Made by a program: the position numbers and the translations under genes
The notes under the pieces: model-generated
What the model was told of the DNA's origin: nothing
What the model saw: the letters and a program-made list of their open reading frames with translations, nothing else
The model's database searches: none
DNA from: Mnemiopsis leidyi
Lineage: Eukaryota; Ctenophora; Tentaculata; Lobata; Bolinopsidae
Direction: 5' to 3'
DNA length: 23,066 nt
Assembly: GCA_000226015.1 (NCBI GenBank)
Contig: JH152669.1
Coordinates: forward strand, 249,217 to 272,282
In this document: piece after piece, positions 1-9,300 of the stretch
How the letters are laid out: every line of letters begins with the position of its first letter
How positions within the stretch are numbered: the stretch's first letter is position 1

Positions 1-149
1 CGGTAAAAAAGGCACCCCTAAGTGGCGCCCCTGGTATTAGGGCTTACTGGGAGCTATTTGTGAAAATATGGCCAAAAAATCTAAATAAATAGTGAAGTTA
101 TTTTAAAAGCAAACACTCAATTTAGCAATTCGTGCAGTTAATGTTGCAA
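1..149. other. No recognised feature
   Basis: AT-rich after a short GC-richer start. Nothing recognisable on either strand. Confidence 0.5.
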
Positions 150-335
150 AATCACCCCCGGTGAAGCCAGGGCTGCTGGGGCATCGTTACACCTCCTGCC
201 TAGGAAGTGGGGGTAGATCCTTTTACACTACCAACCCTCTAGGAGCGAGGTCGGGTGGATTTTTCTGTTACACATGTACCCAGGCTTTTATAGCCATACT
301 GAAGGAGCTCCTGGAAGATTCTAGCCATTTTCAGC
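150..335 (+). repeat. Dispersed repeat, copy 1
   Basis: The stretch from the CTACCAACC near 226 to the CTGAAGGAGCTCCTGGAAG ending near 317 recurs at 2212-2275 and 2391-2412. Shared landmarks are CTACCAAC, CTAGGAG, GTGTGGATTTTT/GGGTGGATTTTT, ACCCAGG.TTTTAT. The family is unknown and possibly a SINE. The ORF it contains has no protein-like character. Confidence 0.6.
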
Positions 336-399
336 CAAGCTCCACAATTGTTGAAACATGTGCGAGGACAAGTCATGTGATAATCTATTTGTAACTCAA

Positions 400-1010
400 A
401 AACACTGTATTCGGACTCTTTAGTAATCTTGAAGCATATTTAAGCAAACAAGCAACATGTGCCCGTGCTAGACCATATCATTTTCGAAAGCTCGGCCAAC
501 AATTCTATGAGAACGAGCACACCAAGCCAATTTTTAATCGACTTAAGATATTGACAATACAAAATTTGTTTAAATATCACTGTATAACTGAATTATTTAA
601 AATAATGAAGTTCTGTTCCCCTTACTGTTCATTTGAGCTTATCACAATTTCCCCAAGAGATTCAAGCTACACCCTTATCCTTCCTAACAAAATCAACACA
701 TTCATTTGGAAAGCTTCGCAAGCATGGAACACAATACATAAATATGTACTTAACACAAGCAAGGGCTTTGCCACACCAGTTAATTCAATCAAACATCGAA
801 CAAAATCTATTATTCTAGAATGCCAGAAACTCCATGACCAAAAGGAGTGGAAACCTGACAATTTTACATTAGTTCCTAAGGCCACGAACCGCACTTTCAT
901 TCACTCTTCACATGACACATCATAGATTGAGCCTTGCACTGTAGAAACCCAGTAGACACCAAAGCTTAGCTTCAATGGATACCTTAGTTTACACCATCAA
1001 TGTAACTACT
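400..1010 (+). mobile_element. LINE (non-LTR retrotransposon) 3' fragment, C-terminal end of RT ORF
   Basis: One frame is open from about 422 to TAG at 923-925 (the first Met-type start is a TTG at 551). It contains NLEAYLSKQATCARA, NEHTKPIFNRLKILTIQNLF and IWKASQAWNTIHKYVL. HTKPIF..L.IL...LFKY and ...WN.I are the hallmark block just after the reverse-transcriptase domain in CR1/jockey-type LINEs. The RT core itself is not in the window. The piece from 926 to about 1010 would be the 3' UTR; its exact end is not seen. Reads as a 5'-truncated copy. Confidence 0.75.
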
Positions 1011-1495
1011 TAATAAAATTTGAGTGTTTTTACTTACAATGAAATGTGCATTTTTAAAGATTTATATCATATATTCTTATTATGAGAAAAGTACAGATAT
1101 TATGAATATCCTTAATATCCCACCGCGAACTACACAATGAAAGTGTAACTGTTCCTCCTTAAGAATTGACTTAATAAATTTAATTTATGATTGTAAGGGA
1201 CCAAGCCTTAATTGACATAAGCTAAACTAACTTCTCCAAACCATTTGCATATGTGAGTAGCCAAGGAGGGAGCACAAACCTCACGGTATGCTCTCTCCTA
1301 CATCAGCTCACCTTTATCATCTTACGCATTACCCAATCTCATTCAATCGCGAATTTAACATTTAAGTGTAAAACAGGCCCCCTGATTCATCTACTGGATA
1401 ATTACAGTAGTAATGTTAAATATTGAGGCTTGGGCCCTTAAGAAAGCGTAATTGTAGAACCTATGGAATCATCAACAAGAATTTTTATTTGTGCT
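1011..1495. other. Unassigned intergenic DNA
   Basis: No convincing ORF, RNA or tandem repeat. It lies between the LINE tail and the fold-back element. Confidence 0.5.
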
Positions 1496-1684
1496 TTTTG
1501 TTGTCGAGGTGTTATGTGTTATCCGACTAGCGCGGCTTGCAGCTTGCGTTAGACGGACGTTTAGACGGATATCATCTCGTCAACTTTAATTGATGATAGA
1601 GAAAATTTTGTTTATTCGTAAATTTTTTTTAATTTGTAAATTTTGTTTTATTCGATTTAGATCTTTTAATCGAAACCTTCCTCA

Positions 1685-1805
1685 TTCAACGGGCGATGCG
1701 CGTCTAGAATTTCTTCGGCCATCACGCGCTCTTACGCATTTCTGGCCTGGCGATATAAATTTCGAAAAAATTCTAGACGCGTATCGCCCCACGCCCGTTG
1801 AGGTT
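1685..1805. repeat. Imperfect inverted-repeat unit, copy 1
   Basis: CAACGGGCG...GCGCGTCTAGAATTT at about 1687-1713 pairs with the complement of AAATTCTAGACGCGTATCGC...CGCCCGTTG at about 1768-1800. The loop contains CATCACGCGCTCTTACGCATTTCTGGCCTG, here split only for naming: it is the part shared with the second copy near 2312-2342. Confidence 0.6.
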
Positions 1806-1857
1806 TCCCGGTTATTAGGCTGAATCCGCCGAAGAAGACTCCATAGGCTGATGCCCT

Positions 1858-1870
1858 GGGAATCGAACCC
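1858..1870 (-). promoter_or_regulatory. tRNA-like Pol III B box (SINE-like)
   Basis: The minus strand reads GGGTTCGATTCCC, a perfect B box (GGTTCGATTCC). A related sequence TATGCAAGAGAT.RGGGTT precedes it and recurs, decayed, near 2070-2092. A weak A-box candidate lies about 40 bases upstream. The flanks do not fold as a tRNA, so a tRNA-derived SINE is more likely. Confidence 0.4.
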
Positions 1871-1949
1871 CTATCTCTTGCATAGAAAGTTTGCTTTGCG
1901 TTGCGGCCCATTTTCAAATTAAATTTTCAATTACGGGGCGGCAGCTTCG

Positions 1950-2000
1950 ATGCCGCGCCGCGCGCTTCGCGCGCGGGGGCTGCCGCTTCGTGGCAGCATG
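1950..2000. repeat. GC-rich palindrome
   Basis: CGCGCGCTTCGCGCGCG and, beside it, GGCTGCCGCTTCGTGGCAGC: two adjacent hairpins, with a purine/pyrimidine core of CGCG, inside the fold-back element. The composition is very unlike the surrounding AT-rich DNA. Confidence 0.7.
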
Positions 2001-2126
2001 AGCAGGTGAGGCAACGTCTGACAATAGAAAGTCGGTTCAGAAACCACTTCACCACCATCCCATGATAATAAAACCCTCATCTCTTGCATAGGCGGTCGAA
2101 GTAGATTATATTCGGTTGCACTACCA

Positions 2127-2545
2127 ACTTTGAACTTGTTTGACTCTGTCCGACCCTCATTCGAAGCCAATAGAGGAGAATAAAATGACGGGAGGGTGTG
2201 CGCTGCTGTACAACTACCAACCTACTAGGAGGTCGTGTGGATTTTTTGTAATACCTGAACCCAGGTTTTTATGGTCAAATATATATTGTAGTTTAATAAC
2301 CTACTGCCGCGGCCATCACACGCTCTCACGCATTTCTGGCCTGACGAAAAAATTCTAAACGCGCATCGTCCGTTAACAATTAAAGTCGAATACTGAAGGA
2401 GCTCCTGGAAGATTTTATATCCTTTAACGGAGACCCTCCTCATTTAACCCTCAATCAGCCTCCCGTCATTTTATTGTTTATTCTGATCTCCTGATCCTCT
2501 ATTCCATATTCGCTTCGAATGAGGGTCGGACAAAGTCAGACAATC
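2127..2545. repeat. Internal inverted pair with about 270-bp spacer
   Basis: TGTCCGACCCTCATTCGAAG (about 2145-2164) recurs in inverted form near 2510-2531. The arms extend through an ATAGAGGA...TAAAATGACGGGAGG stretch on both sides (to about 2193 and 2455). The spacer holds the second dispersed-repeat copy. Confidence 0.65.
2276..2390. repeat. Inverted-repeat unit, copy 2, inserted in the dispersed repeat
   Basis: Shares the loop and right arm of the unit at 1685-1805 (GGCCATCACACGCTCTCACG, ATTCTAAACGCGCATCG, CCGTTAAC). It interrupts the dispersed repeat exactly where copy 1 at about 287-293 is continuous, so it was inserted there. Confidence 0.55.
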
Positions 2546-2660
2546 CAGGCAAGCCGATTGACGAGATTATATCCGTCTAACGTTCTATCTATCTATTATA
2601 TCCGTCTAACGTTCAGCTTTAGCTGCGTGATTCGGGTATCACCGCGACAAGCAAGCCGAA

Positions 2661-3014
2661 CGTGCTATAGTTGCTAAACCAGGAGCAAAATGAAAAGAAA
2701 CACAAACTTGATATCAAATCAATATTTGAATTATTTTGGGTACAACTATAAGGAGCAATATCCAACATCGAAACCTCGAAAGGGGAGAATATCATTATCA
2801 CTCACAAACTTTATGTTAACAATCACTTAACTTTTCTAAAACTGGACGATTTGATTTTTTCTAAAAATTCTGTAAATCTGTTCCAACTTCTTATTCTGTA
2901 CACAAATATAGTATATTTAATATACCTCCCTATAAAACATTCAGTGCCTAAATTGTGCATTTTACTCAAAGTATAAACATGCAATAATTTTTCTTAAAGT
3001 AAGTCTTCCAAAAT
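2661..3014. other. Unassigned AT-rich spacer
   Basis: Downstream of the KIF21 poly(A) signal. No feature recognised. Confidence 0.5.
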
Positions 3015-3239
3015 TAAAGATAAGAAGATCGCTTTTATTGTACCATGAAATTATTGGGCAAAAACTTTAAACAAAAATGCAAACAATCGCACAGCAACGC
3101 TTTAATCTTTTTTCTTCTCACAACAATCCAAAGTCCAGACACGCGTGGAGGACAAAAATCAAAAAGTGAACAATCCAAATCACGCGTCGTTACCTCAACA
3201 TATTCAAGTATTCCACAACAACAGTTAAAACTATCAGTT
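3015..3239 (-). other. KIF21: KIF21 3' UTR with poly(A) signal
   Basis: AATAAA reads on the minus strand at 3039-3034, about 200 bases past the TGA. Cleavage would be expected near 3010-3025. An ORF on the plus strand here has no protein-like features. The exact end is inferred. Confidence 0.6.
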
Positions 3240-3349
3240 TCACTTGATTGACCAGACTTTGACTGTGGTGTCTCCTGACGCAGTGTACAGACAGTTGTTG
3301 TGGTAAGCGATGTCTTGGATTGAGGACCCGGGATGTGCGTTTATTTCAG
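3240..3349 (-). CDS. KIF21: KIF21 terminal exon: WD40 blade 7 and stop
   Basis: Encodes [20 protein letters not shown] then [16 protein letters not shown] and TGA. Human: [35 protein letters not shown]. The protein ends at the last WD strand, without the short tail found in vertebrates. Confidence 0.95.
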
Positions 3350-6300
3350 CTGCAGAGGACACGAAGTTTAGTTGAGATTGGTTAGAGTTCGGTAAAAGAT
3401 TAAATCAAGTTCAGTAAGAGATTAGTTAGAGTTTAGTAAAAGATTAGTCAAAGTCTAATTAGAGATTTGTTAGAGTTTAGACTGAGATAATTTAGTGTTT
3501 AGTTAGAGTTAAGCTGTGGCTTAGTTAGTCATTATTTAGAGTTTAGTTAAAGATTAGTAAAAAACTTAGCCAGAAAAACTTATCAGAGAAGATATAAATA
3601 TCCAGGCTGATATATTTAAAGTATAGTACATATCGAAAACAGCACCTAATAATGGGGAGACACAGCACCTAATAACGAACCTATAAGACTTTTACTCTGA
3701 TCAGTCTTGGCGGCCGCCCCGAAATTGTCTTCGCTCCAAAGTTTTAGAGTTCCGTTTCTGCTTGCACTTGCTAGAGCCGACAAGGCCGGAACATAGGCTA
3801 GGGCTTGAACCCTGTCCTTGTGGGCAGGTCTCTGGGCCTGGAAGTGGAGATATTGTTAGGAAAACAGATAGAGTGCGGAGTGAAAACACAGACCACGAAA
3901 TGAGTTGTCTTGCCACAACGTCATACCCTGGACTAGCTCAGTAGTACTGAGTCAGTACGTATCACAGCTGAAATACTGCAAGCTGAATTACAGCTGGTCA
4001 TGTCTTGCTCACAGGATAGAACATTTAGACGACGGATTGGGGGAGGGTAATATAAAGCGGAGATTGGTTTAACCAAACCAATGGTTTATTCGGGCTTCGT
4101 TGCCAGAGCTTTACCCCCAGATTAAAGTCTTCTTCCCAACTTACCCCTTTTTCCTTTCTTGTCTGCAAGTGCCACTTTTTGATGGTAGCATCTCTAGATC
4201 CACTGTAGAGGTGCTCGTTACCCCACACGATACTTTCTATACCGTCAAAATGAGGTGGATTTAAGGTGGCTGTTGGAACTCTAGCGGATACAATACCGTC
4301 TGTAGCGTCGTATATCTGAGGAGAAATTAGTTATTACTTTGTTAGTTTACAAGAATCAGGAGTAAGTCTATCGGGGGTTTATGTTTCCAGTGTTATAAAT
4401 GGACTCGTTTATCTAACTGTTTAACAACTACAGTTAGGTTTGTTCGAGTTGTTATTGTACTGTCCCATCTTTAACTCACAAACCTTGCAGAAATGGTCGC
4501 GTGATCCCGTGATGATGTACTTCTTATCGTCAAGTACCACGTGTTCTAAACACATCACATGACCACTGTGTCCGTGTAAAACTCCCGCCTGAAAAAAACA
4601 CATTTAGTTTGGTTAAAATGGAGGAAGTACCGGTCTTAGCTCAGCACATACAGTAAAACCTCTATTTACCGGGCCTCAGGGGGAAAGGGAGAAGGTCCGA
4701 TAAATCGAGGGACACGGTAAATAGTGGCACGGTAAATCGAGGTTTTAATGTATTTAGTTTGCTTATAATTGACAAAGTACAGGTCTTAGCTAGTTGACAG
4801 ATGTTCAGCAACGGTTGGATGTGCCAAACTACCAAAGTACGTATCTCTTTTAATTTCAATTCTTTAGTCCATTTTCAAATCTTTATCAATCTTTGTCATT
4901 ACATGTTGAGTTACTAGTTGCTGGTATGCTTGATTTAAATTTTTCGATCAACGTTTGAGAATTATTCTTTTAGAATCCTAAATTTCTCAGTTCATGCTAG
5001 ACATGAACGTCCAAATAACCATAAAAAAATCAAGTGATCATTTCAAGATCAAGTGATCATTTCAAACTGACCGCTGTCCACTGATTAACATTCCAACTCC
5101 GTACAGATATTCCGGTACTGAAGTATATGAACTCAGATCCGGCCGGATACAGCAGCGCCGACGGGAATTCTGCTAGAGAGGTCGATCTGGAGAACAATTC
5201 TGTTAGTGAAAGTGAACAAATTTCTCAGTGAAAGTTTGACAAAATACAGAGTGAAGTGAAACAAACTTCTGTTGAAAATATTAGGTAAAAATTTTTTGCT
5301 GGAATCAGTATAGGGAAGGTAAAACTGACCTGCATGTAGACGGATCAGTTCTGATGTCCCACGCTTTCAAGGACTGACTTGTCAGCGAGAACACTACAGA
5401 CTGTTCCTGGCTGAACACGACTTTCTTTACTTGGTCCGGAAAACTTGCCCGCTGAACCTGAAAATTCCGTTTTCAAAACGTTTGCAGAAAACTAAGAAAT
5501 CACCGTATGAGATGTGGTGCCGGAAAGTAAAAGCAAAAGTGAGAGTGAAAGTGAAATTAAAAGTGAAAGTGAAAGTAAAATAAGTACCTCCTTGTTATCG
5601 GACAAGTCCCAAACTCGAATAGTTCTGTCGCTACTTCCAGTTACCATTATCTTCCCGCACACAGAAACTGACTGTACACTGTGTGTGTGTCCCTTCGCCA
5701 TACTGAAATTAACACAAGTTAAGATAGTTTTTACTTTAAGAATAGAAACAGATCGAAGAATTTTCGACCGGGACTGGAAATAAAATTAAATCCGATGTTT
5801 AAAACTAAACCTAATACAAGATATTTTCTCAGTGTTAGTGGGGGAAGGAGAAAGCCGGAGAAAAGAAAGAAAAAGTACAAAACTAAAGCTAATACAAGAT
5901 ATTGTCTCAGTGTTGGTGAAAGAAGAAGAGAGCCGGAGAAAAGAAAGAAAAAGTACAAAACTAAACCTGATACAAGATATTGTCTCATTGTTAGTGGGAG
6001 AAGGAGAGAGCCGGACAATGTTTCCCTCGGGAGGGGGTTCATCAGGTTGACTGTGTAGTCTCTCAAACACGTTGTCTGCTGTACCGCCTAGCGATCCTGC
6101 GGGCGTTGTGTCAGGCTTGAGGTGGGCTATAATAGTTTGTGTAGCGGTAAGGTGGGCTATACTAGATTGTGTAGCGGTAAACATTGTCTTGTGATAAGTT
6201 CAAGTTGGTTTTATTCTGTGTAAGATCAAGCTGACTGATATTTTCTAGCTAGTTATAAAAACCAGGCTTTTTTGTAATTTCCTCTCGTAAATTTTTTCAC

Positions 6301-9300
6301 GTGTTAATTTTAACACCAAACATTAAGTTCAGATACGGTATACTTGTTCCCAATTTCTAGGTCTAAGTAATACAATAGAAAAAAAACGGTATTGTACAAC
6401 GAAATTCAATACGGAAATTTACAAAAAGGTTAAGTAATTTAGTTAAATTATCGGAGTAACGAAGAAGATAATTCACGAAATATAATAACAAAATACCATG
6501 AGAAATAGATGTTATGCTATATACTGCATTGAATGCTTCAAGTTTCAGACTCACTTTTATTTCATTCACATACAAATTGTGTCGATTGTCCATTAAGATA
6601 AAATTAGTGAAATATCAATTGCGGTCAAACTGTAGCCAGAGTAAACTTATTAATGAATACTGCATATTCTATATGAACATAGTTTGAATTGAAGCCAAGT
6701 CATAAGCAATCTATTAAAAATTCTAATAGTAGCCAAATCATAAATTCCCCATCAAAAGTTTGATATCTGTAGCACTAGCAGATCTAATCGGACAGGCTGA
6801 AAAGATCACATGGACAGCAGCACATCGAACTGAAACTCATCAGCCCAGTTCAACAACCTCCTACACGAGCCCCAATACACGGTGTTCTCCACAACTCGGG
6901 GCCTCCCAAGCCAACTCAGCGGGAAACTGAAAGTCTGGGACTTATTCCGCGCTATAAAGTGCATGTTGTCAGCTCGTATCTCTTCGTGGTAGTGGACAAC
7001 GGCGTCAGCGTAGTCTTCGTCCTCGGTACACAGCTGGATACTGACATAACCATCCTCCGATGTGACAACCTGCAACATAAACCCGCACTTTCCAGGTTTA
7101 CCGCACTTTTCGACCGCCAGGTTGTCGTAGTGGAAGGTAAGTTTACCTGCCTCTAAAAACAGGGACCGCAGACTTACATACCCGGTCTTTTCGACCACTA
7201 CAGCGAACTCCAGCCCTCGCTCAGCATCCCCACAAACATCCTCACAGGTCTTCAAGACGTCAAAAAACTGTTCAGAGTAGATGGTGTTGTGTCGGAAGTT
7301 CGCGTAGACAGACAGAATGGTCCTCCACCTGCGGTCTTGTTTTATCTTCCTGATCTTGTCCATCATCTGAGTAGAACACTTGACTTTCTTGTCCTTGTTG
7401 ACGGCGAGCCAGGTCCACAGCCCCTCCAGGAACATCAGCATGTTTGTAACCTGCTGGGACGTTCCCAACCAGGTTACCAGCTCCTCAAACGTCTGGTCAA
7501 AGTTGAGGGTTTGGAACAGGTTCGGGATGACGCGCTGAGAGGCAGTGACGACGTCCTTCGTACGGAGATCCTCAGTTTGTTCGATACTTATAGCTGAGGT
7601 GAGAGAAGGTCGGGGGTCCGGTAGAAGTGTTAGTTCCACTGAAAACTGTCGGTCTTCTTCAGTTTCATGACTGGAAGTCTTCACGGCTTGTTTGGAGGAT
7701 TTCCGAAGGACCTGGAAGAGCCAGACGAGGTCAGCTGGAGATCCGGCAGCCTTGCTCTGGAGGACATCAAACAGGTTCTCGAATAGTTCGGGGTGGTGTT
7801 TCTGACAGAGTGACAGGTCGCAGTTCTGAAGGAAGTAGCGACAGTTGCACTGTATCAACGTTCCTTTCGGCCATGTCTTCTTGTTGTCTACTTTGCTACA
7901 CTTGCTAGGTTTATCTGATCCTTCTTTTTGCTTTAACACCGTCTCCAGAGGATCTATTGCCATACTTTTGGACGGACTGCGACTTATCGTGCCTCTTGCC
8001 TTCTTGGGTCTTGTCAGAGTGCCCGTACCTTCCTTCGAGCCGTGTTTTCCCTGTCTGGGTAATGTGCTGCTTCTCTTGGTGTACGGTTGAGCTTTAGTCA
8101 CAGTGTCCCTTCTCCTTGCTCCTCCTCCACCTCCTCCAGCTCCTGCTCTGTTAACTACTTCATCTACCACTTTCTCCGGTTCATCTATGTCCGATCCTGC
8201 GTCATAGAACTGTTCTCCAGCTGGCTGTACGTTAGTGTCCTTCCTCTTAGCCGGCTCAGTTGTGACAGGGGATTCTGGTGGAGATTCCTGAACCTCGTTC
8301 TTTACCGCTGTCTGCTCGGTCAGTTGTCGGAGAAGCGGCTGTACGATTAGGTGTACGTCAGGTCCAGCCAGCTCAATAATCAGATCAAGTTGGTGCTTGG
8401 ACAAGCCACTCAAGTTGAACAGGTATTGTTTGATAAACTGCCTCTTCCAGTCAAGCGATGTGATCTTCTTAAACACGATCTGGACCAACTCACGTGATTT
8501 GAGTTGAGACACTGCGAAGGCAGCTTCCTCGAAAATAAAGAGAAGGTCGGTGAAGGTAGGGAGACGAATCTCGTCAGTTAAAGAAGAGAAGTGATGGACA
8601 CATCTCTCAACCAACCATGACACCTCATAAACATGGGCTATCTTGTAAATATCTCGAAACAGATGTCTCTCAAAGGAAGGAGTGCTGCCCGTGTAGGCTG
8701 CGTCTACAAAGTACTTCACTGCTTCCTGACCAAACTGGGTCAGGTCCAGGGAGGTGAGGTGGAGTGAGGTGGTCAGTTTGTCGATAATCGGACTGTTGAA
8801 GGAGAGGATTACGGAGCTGGCACAGAGGACCACCTCGTCGGCTGCACGGAGTTGGAGGGTGGAGTGGGTGGGGGAGGAGAGAAGGTGGATACCGAAGTTC
8901 ATGGGTACAGTTACTAGTGGCATCATGGTTGTAGGGGTTTACTTTCCTATTGGTAGGGCAAGACATTATCAGGGATATCATCAGGATATTATAAAGATAA
9001 GCTAATGATGGATCATACTTTTCTTACGCTCCTAATAAACATTTAAAGTTATTTCAAATGATGGGATATATCATATATATATATATGTTCTCAGAGACAA
9101 GTACAGATAAATCTAATAGCACAAGTTGCGTAACTTTTAGCGCAGACAATTTGGGCACACACAGCTCATAGCACTGTAAATTACTCCTGAACAAAGTCAA
9201 ACAAATAGTTAACTTCTACAATTGGACGACCAATGTTGCTAGAGTTAAGCTATGGGAAAAGTCGGATCGGTAGTGCAAGATACCTCCGATATCGGGTTAC

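Larger units (their letters stand above)
1500..2660. mobile_element. Composite fold-back element / non-autonomous DNA-transposon-like repeat
   Basis: The sequence at 1561-1583 recurs in inverted form at 2558-2580 (22 of 23 bases). The similarity continues outward in weaker form to about 1500 and 2660 (TTGTCGAGGTG against TTGTCGCGGTG). Each end carries two copies of a TTAGACGG motif. Between the ends are further inverted pairs, a GC-rich palindrome and tRNA-like B-box sequence. No transposase ORF is present, and the exact ends and target duplication could not be fixed. Confidence 0.55.

Noticed and set aside
1840-1940. A tRNA gene on the minus strand
   Set aside because: Only the B box fits. 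No acceptor stem, D arm or anticodon arm could be paired.
3045-3251. 68-codon plus-strand ORF
   Set aside because: Lies over the KIF21 3' UTR and stop codon on the other strand; low-complexity Ser/Lys/Gln.
5731-6066. Hydrophobic repeat ORF that looks like a membrane protein
   Set aside because: The Leu/Phe-rich segments are the CT-rich splice tract of the 78-bp repeat read as codons. They are described as a possible exon extension instead.
6363-6593. 76-codon minus-strand ORF 3' of the BTB gene
   Set aside because: AT-rich composition and no motif; probably 3' UTR or intron.
7289-9005. Several plus-strand ORFs antisense to the BTB gene
   Set aside because: Shadows of the 706-codon minus-strand ORF. 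They are fragmented and lack protein-like features.
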